Source: Sarcocystis neurona (lineage: Eukaryota; Apicomplexa; Conoidasida; Eucoccidiorida; Sarcocystidae). From it: 64,000 nucleotides of DNA. The stretch lies in the NCBI GenBank assembly GCA_000727475.1, contig KL647311.1, positions 244,073-308,072 on the forward strand, read 5' to 3'. Of the stretch, positions 1 to 11,461 are shown one piece after another. The notes under the pieces were generated by a model. It ran no database searches. It was not told where the DNA came from and saw only the letters and a program-made list of their open reading frames with translations. Within the stretch, counting starts at the first letter, position 1; each line of letters begins with the position of its first letter. The position numbers and the translations under genes were made by a program.

Positions 1-3000
1 AGTGTAGTATATATATATATATATATATATATATACGTACGGTGAGGTGATACGCGTCCAAATAAATACACATATACATTGAAACAAGTCTACTACCTAT
101 CTGTATTTGTACTTCTACATGTAGGTGTACACATGCGCCTGACTACGAATATAGATATTTACGCGTACTTGCATATACATATATATATATATATATATGT
201 ACGCCTATATGTGAGTACAGTGATCCCGTCGCTTAATATCAGTGGCAACGGCATTTTGGGTTTTCAGCAGGAATAGAAGCAGCAGCTTCGACGTCAGCTG
301 CGCGGCAGTAACGGCAACAGCAAGAGCAGCGACAGAGCGCCAGCAAGATCCCGGGGTAAAAGCGACAGAGCGAAAGCCGCGTAGGGGCAGCAACAGCAAC
401 AGCAGCAAAGCAACAACACTGCCACCGGAGCAACAGCACAGCACCCGTGCCAGCAGAGCAGCAGCAGTCGAGCAACAGCAGTAGAAGCAGCAGAGCGACA
501 GCTGGAGCAGCAGCCGAGCAACAGCTGGAGCAGCAGCAGAACAACAGCTGGAGCACCAACAGAGCAACAGCTGGGGCAACAGCAGCAGAGCACCAGCAGC
601 AGCGGCAGCAGAGCAATAGCAGTGGCAGCACCGATAAAGCAACACAGGTAGCAGCAGCAGCGCAACAGCTACAGAGCAACAGGAGCAGAGCAACAGCAGC
701 AGCAGCAGAGCAACAGCAGTGGCAGCAGCAGAGCAACAGCGGTATCAGCAGCAGAGCAACAGCAGCGGCAGAACGATTCGGCGACAGAGCAGCAGCAGCG
801 AAGCAACGGCAGCAGAACAACAGCAGCGGCAGGAGAGCAGCAGCAGGGCAGTAGAAGTGCTCTTGTTGTTTAGCGTTTCTCATCCTCGTCGGAAGAATCA
901 CGTACACGGCGCTTCGGTGACTTCACATGAACCGTTCGGCTCTCCTCGTTGTACGTAAACCTTCACGACCATACACTTCCTTATGTATATGGATGTACAT
1001 ATACACACGTATACATATATACACAAATACAGAGTTATATACATAGAGAGAGAACACAGCCACACACCTCTTATGCGCGTATGATATATGTGTGTCAGTG
1101 TGCTGCGCCCATACAAACCGACACACAAGTACCCGTGAGCCTACATACACGTCTATACGCATTTGTCGCACTGATGCGCCCTCGCATACATGTCTACATA
1201 TGTACAGATGTGGAAGATCTGGCCGGCAGTGGACATGGCACGCGGCTGGCGTGTCCCTGGCCACAAGCCACTTGCTGCGGGTTGCGATGAAGAAGAAGAA
1301 GAGGGCATAAAAGCTCCAGAGACTTTCAAAAGTAGACGATGTTATGTTCATTCGTAGGTCTGTATCATGCGTCTGTCCATTTGTTCGAGCCAGGATCGCA
1401 TACCTGCTCACGTGTAAAACCGTATCCATATTGCTACACACATATACGCGTGTACACACATATAAATCTATGTACACACATGTACATACATATATGCATA
1501 TGTATCCATAGATATATATATATATGTTGTATGTGCTCTGTTACACACACGCGCATGCTCACCAATATATCATGACGCATTTCTATTTACCAAAAAAAAG
1601 GGAGAAGCACTTATTTATATGCATTGATATATAGGGATGTATGGTGTATATACATATAAATATATACTATACATACATACATGTGATATACACATATATA
1701 TGTACTATCCATATAATACACGTATGTACATATATATATATACATATGAAGTATACTATATATATAATACATAACAGAGAAAGAGAGAGAATGTAAGTAT
1801 ATATGTTGACACGTGCACGTACAGAAGCAGAACCATATATATGTATATATATATATATATATGTAAAGGAAAGTCCATGAATTTTAGACCATGGGGGATG
1901 CCGGTAACTTCCCCTTCTTTCTCTGTGATTGTTCCTTTCCCTCTCACTGTTTCTTCTCTTCCTCTCCATCAGATTTCACTTCTCCTTTTCTGTCTCGTTT
2001 TCTCTGTCTGTCTTCCGCATTTCTATGTATACCTATATGATATATATTTTATTTAGCTGTGTGTCTATCGTCTGCCTGCCTCTCTACCTATCGACTTATA
2101 TATATATATATATATGTCTGGATACACGCGTGCATGCAGAAAAAGGAAGATCTGATAGTATCTCTGTGTCTGTTTCTACGGCGAGCACGTCAGACACCGC
2201 CAGTGCGCACCCCGTGCTGCCGCCAGACATCCTCCGCAACGCCTATCTCTCTCTCTATATATCTCATCACATGCATATACCCACATATAAATATACACAT
2301 GTATATTTCTTTGTATATATGTATAGAGAGAGTCAAATAGAATATGCGTGACCAAGTGCGCGAGAACCTTCTACCATACGCACAAATGCCCTTTCCAGTA
2401 CACCCCGCAAGCACATATACATACATGGAGAGAGAGAGAAGGATAGGGAGAGATAGACAGAGAGGTGGACAGAAACAGAAACAAGAATAGCTCAGTTGTA
2501 GTTAGAGCGGCTCGCATGCACACACGTATATATAGGGATATCCACGTTTTTATATATGCCTCTATATGACTCGAATGAAATACACCCGTATACGTTACAT
2601 ACACAAATATACATGTGTGACTCATGGTCTTCACGGCAGATGTTAGGGAGATCCATTATATTAGCCGCTTCTGCTTTGCAACTCTATGGAACAAGCTGAA
2701 CGACAATACTTCCAAGCTGTCACCTACTCACACATATATATATGTATGGTATATATTCTGTTCTACACGTATGTATCACCAACGTATTTACCTATTTATC
2801 TACATACACATGTGTCAAGCCTCTCCAGCATCCACACAAGTATACTTATACATGTGATATATCCATTCTACTTGGGCTGTTTATCCACCACCTACCCACC
2901 TGTCTTTCTATCGACTTTTCATATGTATGTCTGAACACCCGAGCACGCAGAAAGTATTGCTCCCCGATACTTCAGCTTTTTATATATGTGGGCCTATCGA

Positions 3001-3739
3001 CACCGTGACGGACAGCAACAGCAATGCGCCCTGCTGTGTCAGGAGAGGCATGTCTGGTGGCAGTTGCCCCCCCATGCAGGCATGGTTGAGACAGGCGCGT
3101 CTCTCTCTGTTGAAGTAGTAACATGCGCGTGTATATATATTCTTGTGAAAGACGAGTCTACACACATGGGAAAACGGCGTGAAGAAAATGACTCTCTCTC
3201 TCTCTCTCAATAGAGAGCTTTGTGCGACTTCCTACCTGCTTATCAAGTGACGAATTTTTATATGAATACACATCTGTATATACTCTTAGCTATACACTAC
3301 CCCAGGTATACCTACCGCTACGTATACACATAGATGTGTAAAGGCAACAAAGCCGTTAATACACAATGACACAACTATACAACTGGCTACAAAATGGCAC
3401 TTATATATATATATATAAATATGCATATGCCTATGTATATATATGTATATATGTGTATGTATATCCTCATATATATATTGCTATGCAGACGTATGTAGAC
3501 GTCAAAAATCTCTTATAAACACGTGGACAAATATGTAATTGCCTATAAAGTAACATATATGAATATACGTATATTTTCCCGTATATATCGCCATGGATAG
3601 ATACCAACACATACATATAGAATGTAGGAGAACGGCGTTAATACAAGACTTCTGCAAATAGATACTTGGTAATGAAGTAACACAGATATCAACATTCTCT
3701 TCTACGAACTGCCGCTCTTTCACGTGTATATGTACTTCT
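1..3739. other. Non-coding, microsatellite-rich stretch
   Basis: No frame here has the mixed composition of a real protein. Predicted frames are Tyr/Ile/His-rich (TA/CA repeats) or single-residue runs. The stretch holds several TA runs (for example 9-34, about 1845-1862, 2098-2115, 3404-3416), GA/CT-rich patches near 1780 and 2425-2470, and one CAG tract described separately. It lies beyond the 3' end of the minus-strand ispE frame, so its first bases may include that gene's 3' untranslated region. No polyadenylation signal could be assigned with confidence. Confidence 0.6.
410..857. repeat. CAG/CTG trinucleotide tract (imperfect)
   Basis: The plus strand is an almost unbroken series of CAG, CAA and AGC-type triplets interrupted by GAG and GGC. 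It is open in several frames on both strands (Gln/Ser/Ala-rich on plus, Leu/Cys/Ala-rich on minus), as expected for any imperfect CAG array. No flanking complex protein sequence is joined to it, so I annotate it as a repeat rather than a gene. It could still be an exon of an unrecognised gene. Confidence 0.7.
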
Positions 3740-6700
3740 TCAGTGAGAGACTTTCCACACTTCTTCAACAGTTCCCACCGGACTCCGCGGCTGAAAAATG
3801 TCTTCTGCTGCCGGTGGGGCCTTCCACGTGACGCCGTCGGCCTGCAGTTCCTCGAAGGCAGTGGCCGTCTGTACGTTGAACCACTCGAACGGCAGCAGCT
3901 GCTGCTGCAACGGGGAAGGACAACGAGAAAGAAGAGAGGGAAAAGAGGAAGACGAGGACGATGAAGAAGAAGAGGACGATGAAGAAGAGCAAGAAGAAGA
4001 GGAAGAAGGAAGCGACGTTTGTGCACGTGGGGCTTCAGCAGCAATGACAGCAGCAGAAGTAGGAGGACGCCTGCTGTCTCTCTCTCTCCTGCTGTTTCTT
4101 TCCTTCCCCTTCTTCTCCTCCTCTTGCAGGTGCTGCGTACGTTCATGAGCTTGTTGCTGCAACTGCTGCTGCTTCGTCTTCTCCTCTTGCCGTCGTTGCT
4201 CCTTTTGCTGCTGGTGTTCCTGCCACTCCTGCTGCTGCGATGCGCCCGCAGGTGTACCCGTCTGCTCCTGCCTCTGCGCATTGGTTGCTGGCTCTGGCCG
4301 AGCTGCTGCTGCCTTTGCCCGAGCTGCTCCTGCTGCTGCAGCACCTTCTTCTTCTTCTGCTGCTACCTCCCCTTTTCCTCTTCTCTCTGGTGCTGGTGCT
4401 CCTCCGGCGGCTGCACCAGCTGCTGCAAAATTTGCTCCTGCTGCAGCGCACGCTCCTGCAACTTCTTCGGCAGCCTCTGTGTGATTCTCTCCTCCTTCTG
4501 CTGCAGGTCCTGCAACAGCTGCGCGTTCTGCATCTTGCTGCCGCTGCTGCTGCACCCCTGCTGCCGCTCGTCTTCGTAAAATTGCTCGCGCTGCTGTCAC
4601 TTGCTTTTCTTCCTGCTCCGCTGCTCCTGTTGCCTCTGAAACTGCTGCTTCTCCTGCATGTGTCGCGCGAATGTTTCCTCTCGTCGTCGGCACGCCAGTG
4701 TTCGACGTTGCCGGTGCTTCTATTGCTGCTGCTTCTATTGCTGCTGCTTCTATTGCTGCTGCTTCTGTCGCTGCTGCTTCTGTTGCCGTTCCTTCTGCTA
4801 CCATTGCTTCTGTTGCCGCTGCTTCTGTTGCTGCTGCTTCTGTTGTCGCGGCGTTTGTTACCGCTGCGTTTGTTGCCGCTGCCGGTGCTGCTGCTGTCAC
4901 CTCGTTCAGCGGTGCTCCCCTTTCTCTATCTACCCCTGCTGCTGCTGCGACGTCTGCTTTTCCTTCTTCTCCCAGCTCTCCCGCATTCTCCGCTGCTCGG
5001 GCTGCTGCTGCGGCTGCCGCCTCTTCTGCTTCACGTTCTGCTTCCCCTTCTGCTGCTCTTGAAGCTGCCTCTGGCGTCCCTTTCACCGCTGCTGCTGGGC
5101 TTCCTGTTGCGGCCGCTGCTGCTGCTGCTGCGTCTACTTGCTCTTCTTCTTTCCTTCCTTCATTTGCTGCCATCGCTGCCGTTATGCGGGGTTTTGCTGC
5201 TCCGTGCTGCTCTTTCCTGACGAAGTGACACCTAAAAATGCGGCTCCCTCGCAGCACCTTCTCTTCGCAAAGAAATTCCTCCCACGTGCTGCTGCTTCTT
5301 CCTTTTGTAGACGTCCCAGCATCGGCAGTCAATCCACATCCTCTGCTAGTCTTCTTCCTTTCCTCTTCTTCTGTTCCTGTCTTTTCTCTTCCCTCTGGCT
5401 TTTCATCTTCTTCAACGTCCCTCTCGTGTGGCTCTCTTCTCTTCCTCTCTTCTGCTGCTGCGGCTTTTTCTTCTCCATCCCCTCCTCTGCAAAGAAAACC
5501 TTTCTCTCTCTCTCTCGACGGCAGCAGCTCCACCGCCACGAACGCGGACCCGCTGCCTGACAGTCCTGCTGCGATCACCAAAGAACCGGCCTTCTCCTCT
5601 TCCTTCTTCTGCTGCGCGACGTTTCCCCTTTCCCCGCTCGACGCGGCTGCTCTTCTTCTGCTGTTTCTGCTATCTGCTGCCGCTTCTCTGCTGCTCTTGC
5701 TGCTGCTATACGCTGCCGTTTCTCTGCTGCTGCAGCTCGCTGTCACTTCCTCTCTGCTGCTCTTGCTGCTGCAATCTGCTGCCGCTTCTCGGCTGCTGCT
5801 GCCGTTGCTGTTGCCTCTCTTGTTCTCTGTCGTTGCTTGCCTGCGGCTGCTGCCACCGTTTTGCCCGAGGAGAGCCCCGAGGCGCGGTTGCACGAGGAAA
5901 CTTCGCAGCTTGTCATGCAGACGGCGCAGACTTGGCAGCAGCAAAGTAGCAGGTAACAGCAGGCTGTTGTGAAAGAGAGAGGGGTAGAAAGACGGATGAA
6001 GCCTGTGGAAGGAGAAATCTCCCCGCGGCTCTGCTGCTGCTGCCACGGCTGCAACACCCGGTAGCACTGTTTCGCCTGCTGCTGCTGTTGCTGCTGTTGC
6101 TGTTCCTCCTGTTGCTGCTGTCCCGGCCGCTGCTGTTGCTGCTGTTGTTGCTGGTGCTGTTGCTGCTGCTGCTGCGGCGTGCTTGACGGCCGTCGCGAAC
6201 TGCAGCGCGGCGTCACCAGCAGGCAACGCCGCTTCTTTCAACTGCAGTTGCTGTCCCTCCTCCTCCGCCTGCTGTTGTTCCTGCTGCTGCTCCTGCTGAT
6301 GTTGCTGCTGTTGCTGCTGCATGCGGCGGCAGAGCTGTACGTAGCAGGAGTACACGTCCTTCGTACTTAGTCCCTCTGCTGGTTTTATAATATACACACG
6401 CACCACTCCGGCGACGCGGGGAAAATTATTGAGGTGCTGCTGCTGCTTCTCTTGTGGCTGCGATGCTGCAGCACCTTCTGCTGCTCGCTGTGTCTGCACC
6501 ACACTTCCTGCTGCGGCACCTGCGAGTGGAGCTGCACACGAAGGAAAAAATCGTCCCCGCCGTACATACAGCTCCTCTCCAGGCTGCTGCTGCTGTTGCT
6601 GCTGCTGTTGCTGCTGCTGCTGTTCCTGCTGCTGCTGGAGAGGTGGAGACGTGTCTGTTGCCTTCTGGGGTGTGAGCGACGGGCTGCAACGGCAGGCCTG

Positions 6701-9700
6701 GCAATAATGCAGCAGCTGCTGTTCCAATATGTTCCCACATTCCGTCACTTGTTCTCCTCTTCCTTCACAAATAGATGCTGCTTTGGAAAGTAGAAAAAAG
6801 GGGACGTCGCTCCCGAGTTCTGCTGCTGCTGCTAAGAGCCACTCCGGCAGCACCTGCTGCTGCTGCTGCTCCGCCTCCTGTTCCTTTTCCCGCATGTACA
6901 ACGCTGCCGCGGCCGCATCGCTGCATGCAGAGGCGGCCAAGTGTGTTGCCGTTCCCGCTGCTGTTTTCGCTGCTATTGCTGGTGCTGCTGCTGTGGCTGC
7001 GGCCTCTTCGGTTGCTGCTGCAGCAGGCGCACGCGTGGCACCTGTGCACGGCGATGAGGCACCAGCAGCAGCAGCAAGACTCGCTCCCGCGGATAACGGA
7101 ACAAAAGCAGCAGCAGCGTTTCTTGCTGCACCGTCTGTTGCAGCAGCAGCGGGGGCGGGGAAGGGGCGACTAGGAGGAGATGGCGAGGGTGCAGCAGCCG
7201 GAACAGCAGCAGAAGCAGGCGAGACAGCACGTTCACTGCTTGAAGAAGCGGGGGGAGCCAGAGGTGTGGTTGTCCATCTTGCTGTAGCAGCAGAAGAGGA
7301 GGAAGCCTGTGGCAGACGAGAGCGAGACGAAGCAGCAGCAGCAGCAGGAACCGCAGCAGGGGGAGGAGGAGGCAGCAACGTGTAGGCAGCAAGCAGCGCT
7401 GCAGCAGCATTTGACGACGCACCTCCTAGTCCAGCTTGTAGAGGAATGTTTTTATATAGGTATGCAACAAACTGCTGCTGCAGCAGCAGGTCCAACTGCG
7501 AGCGCCACCGCGTACTGGCTGCTGCTGTGGAGGCTGTTGCTGCTGCTGTTGCTGCGTTCTCCTTGCCCCCCCGACGAGATGCAGGAGCACGATGACCAGG
7601 GACAGCAACAAGAGGGAAAGAAGAAGGAGACACAGAAGCACCAGGAATAGACTCAACAGGAGCAGCAGCAGCTGCAGCAGCACGTGCCGCCGCAGCAGCA
7701 GCACTTGTAGGAGGGACAGGAGGAGAAGGAGCAGCAGCAGCAGCATTACGCAAAAGACGCCGGAGACACAAGCGATAGACGGAGAACGCTCGAAAAATGA
7801 GGTTGTCAGATGGCGAGCAGGGGAGACGAGACGAGGAAAACAGTACGTCTCCCTCAGGAGACACGGTTCTGTACGGAAAATAACGACACACTCCTGCTGG
7901 TGCGTCTGCGTACCGTCCTAGGGCGGATTCTCGCCCTCCTGCTGCGACTCCTGCGGCAGAGGCCGACGAGGAGGAGGAGGAAGAAACGGACGAGAAGGCA
8001 GGCGCAGAGAAACGAGACGGCAAGGAATAAGACAGAAACGAAGAAGAGGAGGGAGGGGGCGTGCGGACATCCACCGCAAGAAGATCGGCGAGAGAGACGA
8101 AGGCGAAAAGAGAACAGATGGAATGAAATTTCTGGGGGGAGGGGCCTGCAGCAGCAGCAGTCCCAGCAGCAGCAGCGAGAGAAGCAGCTGCAGCAGGAGG
8201 AGAGGCGACAACAGCACCTAGAGGGAACACATGCAGGAATAGATTGACTTTTGCTGGACAGGCGAGCAGCAGAGGAAAACGCTTTGCTGCTGCGTCGTGA
8301 ATAGTTCTCTTGCAGCTGCTGCCGCGTTCGGCTGCGATCCCGTCGACTGCTTTATCTGCTTCTTCTCCTGGTGCGTCTGCCTCCGCTGTTGCTGTTTCTT
8401 CTGCTGCTGCTTCTTCTGCCCCCGGTGCTTCTCCTGCCACTGCTGCGCTTGCTTCAGCTGCTGCTCCAGGCCTGCCGCTGCTGTCTGCCGGTGCTTCAGC
8501 TGGCCGCAGACTGGCGGAAAGGGGCACTCCCGCTGCCGAAGCCTGCCGCTGCCGAGGTGTGCTGCTGTTCCTGCTGCGGCAGCGGCTGCCCCCCTGCGGC
8601 AGCGCATCTCGCAAGAAGTCCGCTGCAGCAGGAGCAGCAGCAGAGTATTCCGGAAGAGGCGATGCTGCAGCCGCAGCGGGAGAAAAGAAGAAGGGAGGCC
8701 CAGCCGCTGCAGTTAAGACAGCCCGGGCAGCACCTGATGCAGCAGCAGCAGCGGTAGACACAGCAATAGAAGCACGAGCAGGAGCGCCAGCAGGCGGCGC
8801 AGCAGCAGGAGCGCAAGCAGAAGGAGCGCAGGCAGCGGAGGGCCGTGCAGCAGCGGCAGCGGGTGGACGGGAAAACGCAGCGGCAGCAGCAGAACCAGCA
8901 GGACGAGAAGCAGCTGGACGCCACGCAGCAGCGGAAGCAGCTGCTGGGAAAAAAAGAGCAGCAGGGGAAGCAGCAGACGCGTGGAACGCAGCGCCGGCAG
9001 CAGCAGTCCAAAGGGGCGCCAGAAAGGCGCTACAGCCCCTGGCGGTCGACGAGACCCGCACACGTGGCTGCTGTTGCTGCCGGCGGTGGTGGCACTGCTG
9101 CTGCTCCTCCTGCTGGGACTTTTGCCGCTGTTCTTGCTGCTGCTGCTGCTGCTGTAGGTCAGACGGGCGCTGCCGCTGCGCGCAGCTGCCGGGAGGAAGG
9201 GACGTGCTGCTGTTGCTGTGGTGGAGCTGGCGCGTCGTACCGGAAGGCGTTCCTAAACGAGTAGCAAGGGCAGAGGGCAACGCATAAGCAGCAGCAGAAG
9301 GCAGCGCAGCAGCAGGGACGGCAGAAGAGAAGGCAGCAGCAACAGCAAATAGACGGGCAGCAGCGGCGGGGAATAGACTCGGGTTAGCAGCAGCTGCAAG
9401 TGGGACGCCCCCAGCTGCAGGAGCAGCAACAGCAAGCGGAATGGCTCCAGCAGCGCAAGTAAGCGGAGAAAAGGCAACAGCAGCAACACGAGAGGCAGCA
9501 GGTAGGTTAGCAAAAGAAGCACCAGCAACACGTGGAGCACTCGACGGAGCAGCAGCAGCGAAGGAAAGGGTCTTGGACGCCGCGACACGAGCAGCAACAA
9601 GCAAAATTATTGCAGCGGTAACAGCAACAGGAGAACCTTTCCCAGGAGCAAGAGGAGCAGCAGGAGCTGCCAGAGAGGACGAAAACGTCGTATTCGACGA

Positions 9701-9904
9701 TGCAGCAGCAAATAATAAGAGACGTCCTTCTATAGCAGCAGCAGCAGGAGACGCGGAAAAGAGACGGGCCGTCGTAGGGAAGCCAGTGCGCATGCTGTCT
9801 TGAAACTTCTGTTGCAGCGGCTTGCGTTGCCCTGTGCCCCCCGATCCCTGTCTCCGCTGCCCGCGCCCGAGCTCCTGTTGCTGCTGCTGCTGCTGCACCT
9901 CCAT
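3740..9904 (-). CDS. ispE: 4-diphosphocytidyl-2-C-methyl-D-erythritol kinase (CDP-ME kinase), apicoplast MEP pathway, with giant low-complexity insertions
   Basis: IspE phosphorylates the 2-hydroxyl of CDP-methylerythritol with ATP, the fourth step of the MEP (DOXP) isoprenoid pathway. In apicomplexans that pathway runs in the apicoplast. One open frame carries the family landmarks in order. They are CPAKVNLFLHVFPLG (about 8220-8260), the GHMP ATP-loop NIPLQAGLGGASSNAA (about 7400-7450), LGSDVPFFL followed by CEGRGEQVTE (about 6735-6820), IIKPAEGLSTKDVY (about 6335-6390), and LSGSGSAFVAV (about 5530-5565), then RIFRCHFVRKEQH near 5210. Bacterial IspE has about 280 residues; here the motifs span about 1,000, separated by Ala, Gln and Ser runs. 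About 550 residues precede the domain and about 480 follow it. The first in-frame ATG is at 9904; the frame stays open slightly upstream without another ATG. No obvious signal peptide follows this ATG, so an upstream coding exon is likely. Some low-complexity segments may be unannotated introns. The identity is secure; the exact ends are not. Confidence 0.88.
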   Translation of the reverse strand: MEVQQQQQQQELGRGQRRQGSGGTGQRKPLQQKFQDSMRTGFPTTARLFSASPAAAAIEGRLLLFAAASSNTTFSSSLAAPAAPLAPGKGSPVAVTAAIILLVAARVAASKTLSFAAAAPSSAPRVAGASFANLPAASRVAAVAFSPLTCAAGAIPLAVAAPAAGGVPLAAAANPSLFPAAAARLFAVAAAFSSAVPAAALPSAAAYALPSALATRLGTPSGTTRQLHHSNSSTSLPPGSCAQRQRPSDLQQQQQQQEQRQKSQQEEQQQCHHRRQQQQPRVRVSSTARGCSAFLAPLWTAAAGAAFHASAASPAALFFPAAASAAAWRPAASRPAGSAAAAAFSRPPAAAAARPSAACAPSACAPAAAPPAGAPARASIAVSTAAAAASGAARAVLTAAAGPPFFFSPAAAAASPLPEYSAAAPAAADFLRDALPQGGSRCRSRNSSTPRQRQASAAGVPLSASLRPAEAPADSSGRPGAAAEASAAVAGEAPGAEEAAAEETATAEADAPGEEADKAVDGIAAERGSSCKRTIHDAAAKRFPLLLACPAKVNLFLHVFPLGAVVASPPAAAASLAAAAGTAAAAGPSPQKFHSICSLFAFVSLADLLAVDVRTPPPSSSSFLSYSLPSRFSAPAFSSVSSSSSSSASAAGVAAGGRESALGRYADAPAGVCRYFPYRTVSPEGDVLFSSSRLPCSPSDNLIFRAFSVYRLCLRRLLRNAAAAAPSPPVPPTSAAAAAARAAAAAAAPVESIPGASVSPSSFPLVAVPGHRAPASRRGGKENAATAAATASTAAASTRWRSQLDLLLQQQFVAYLYKNIPLQAGLGGASSNAAAALLAAYTLLPPPPPAAVPAAAAASSRSRLPQASSSSAATARWTTTPLAPPASSSSERAVSPASAAVPAAAPSPSPPSRPFPAPAAAATDGAARNAAAAFVPLSAGASLAAAAGASSPCTGATRAPAAAATEEAAATAAAPAIAAKTAAGTATHLAASACSDAAAAALYMREKEQEAEQQQQQVLPEWLLAAAAELGSDVPFFLLSKAASICEGRGEQVTECGNILEQQLLHYCQACRCSPSLTPQKATDTSPPLQQQQEQQQQQQQQQQQQQPGEELYVRRGRFFPSCAAPLAGAAAGSVVQTQRAAEGAAASQPQEKQQQHLNNFPRVAGVVRVYIIKPAEGLSTKDVYSCYVQLCRRMQQQQQQHQQEQQQEQQQAEEEGQQLQLKEAALPAGDAALQFATAVKHAAAAAATAPATTAATAAAGTAATGGTATAATAAAGETVLPGVAAVAAAAEPRGDFSFHRLHPSFYPSLFHNSLLLPATLLLPSLRRLHDKLRSFLVQPRLGALLGQNGGSSRRQATTENKRGNSNGSSSREAAADCSSKSSREEVTASCSSRETAAYSSSKSSREAAADSRNSRRRAAASSGERGNVAQQKKEEEKAGSLVIAAGLSGSGSAFVAVELLPSREREKGFLCRGGDGEEKAAAAEERKRREPHERDVEEDEKPEGREKTGTEEEERKKTSRGCGLTADAGTSTKGRSSSTWEEFLCEEKVLRGSRIFRCHFVRKEQHGAAKPRITAAMAANEGRKEEEQVDAAAAAAAATGSPAAAVKGTPEAASRAAEGEAEREAEEAAAAAAARAAENAGELGEEGKADVAAAAGVDRERGAPLNEVTAAAPAAATNAAVTNAATTEAAATEAAATEAMVAEGTATEAAATEAAAIEAAAIEAAAIEAPATSNTGVPTTRGNIRATHAGEAAVSEATGAAEQEEKQVTAARAILRRRAAAGVQQQRQQDAERAAVAGPAAEGGENHTEAAEEVAGACAAAGANFAAAGAAAGGAPAPERRGKGEVAAEEEEGAAAAGAARAKAAAARPEPATNAQRQEQTGTPAGASQQQEWQEHQQQKEQRRQEEKTKQQQLQQQAHERTQHLQEEEKKGKERNSRRERDSRRPPTSAAVIAAEAPRAQTSLPSSSSSCSSSSSSSSSSSSSSSFPSLLSRCPSPLQQQLLPFEWFNVQTATAFEELQADGVTWKAPPAAEDIFQPRSPVGTVEEVWKVSH

Positions 9905-9944
9905 CGTCTGCGGACGCACGTGCTTGTGGTGGGGTGTTGCTCTT

Positions 9945-10083
9945 GCTCTCACTGTTGCTGCTGTTGGTGTTACTGCTGTTGCTGTTGCTGTCGCTGTTGC
10001 TGCTGCTGTTGCTGCTGTTGCTCAAGCTGGTGTTGCTGGTGCTGCTGCTGCTGTTGCTGCTGCTGCTGTTGCTGCTGCTGCTG

Positions 10084-10115
<32 letters not shown>

Positions 10116-10116
10116 T

Positions 10117-10148
<32 letters not shown>

Positions 10149-10240
10149 TTGCTGCTGTTGCCGGTGTTGCTGCTGCTGTTGTTGCTGCGGCCGCTGTTGT
10201 CGCTGCTGCTGCGGCTGCTGCTGTTGCGGCTCCTGGCTTG
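9945..10240. repeat. Dense CTG/CAG tract just upstream of the ispE frame
   Basis: The plus strand is nearly pure CTG/TTG triplets, so the minus strand is CAG/CAA. The minus strand is open in two frames (poly-Gln and poly-Ala/Ser). It sits immediately 5' of the first ATG of ispE. It could be 5' untranslated sequence, an intron, or part of an N-terminal coding exon in another frame; the sequence alone does not decide. Confidence 0.75.
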
Positions 10241-11461
10241 CTCAAGAGGTGCGTCGCCTCTGCGTCTGCTGCTGCCGCCTTTGCTGCAGCAGCACGCGGG
10301 GGAGAGAAGCACGAACGGCGCCAGGGTGGAAGCTCGCAACTTTCCGTTATTGTGAAGGAGGGGAGCCGAGGCGCAGGAGAGAGCCGCCGTCTGCGGCAGC
10401 CGTTCTTTCGCCTCGAAGTTGCAAGGGCCAGCCTGGCGGATTTTTCCTGTGCCGCAGCAAGTGTCACTGCTGTTCGAGAAGCGGCCGCCGGTCGCGAGCC
10501 TTGCTGCCGCTCCTGCCCAAGCAGAAGCTGCGATTTTGGCTGCTGCGGGAGAACTGTCTGCCGAGACAGCCGGCGCTGCTGCAGGAGCAGCAGCAGCAGC
10601 AAGTGCAGGAGCGTTTGTGCGACGAGCAGCAGCAGAATCAGGAGGACGAAGAACGGCCCAAGCAGCAGCAGCAGGGGATGGAGTTTCCTGGCGTAGGCGA
10701 GAGAGAAGGAAAGACAGGACAACGCAGCAGCGGTAGCGCAGCGGCAGCTGGAGAGAAGACGTGTTGCTGCTTCCTTCTTCCTTTGCTGCCGTGTGCAGGG
10801 AAGCAGCAACGCATGCGCCTGCCGCTGCAAGCTGTCTGCCGGCTGCAGCACAGCAGCAGCATTACTGGCCGTGCGGCGGAGGCGTAGCAGCTCAACGCCA
10901 GCGAGAGAGGAGTGGAGCTGGGGAGGAGCTGCGGCTTTGCGGTGTACGTACACTCCAAGGGACGCGTGTGGGATGTAGTCTCCAGCGCCGCCATTCGGGC
11001 TGAAAATGACGAGACGGCACACATGCGGAGACGCGCGACGCGATACAGGAAATAACGAGAAGAGGAAGCTCAACAGCAGTGTCACCGGCAAGGAGAGAAG
11101 GGAGACAAATAGAGGAATATGAGAGACCGGGAAGAGAAGAAGAAAAGGCAGAAATGCTGGAGACGGACGAAAGAGAGACAGACAGACGGAGACAGAGGCG
11201 AGGCAGCAGCTGCAGCGGCGCCGAGGCGCAGCAGAGCAGCAAAGGAAGAGCCGTAGGAGCAGCAGAGAGACGAAGAGAAGGACGGAATGAATAGAAGGGA
11301 AACGCAGAGAAACGTCGTTGCGTAGCAACATAGTAGAAGAAGCAGGAGAGGAAGAACAGTCCCAGCAGGAGGAGAGGGGACGGCAGCCGTGAAGAACACG
11401 CGGCAGCAGCAGCAGCAACAGCAGCAAAGACAAGACCGCACTAGAAGAACAGCAGAGAAGA

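Noticed and set aside
4019..5228. Plus-strand Leu- and Ala-rich frames opposite ispE
   Set aside because: They are antisense by-products of CTG triplets; the minus strand carries the recognisable enzyme.
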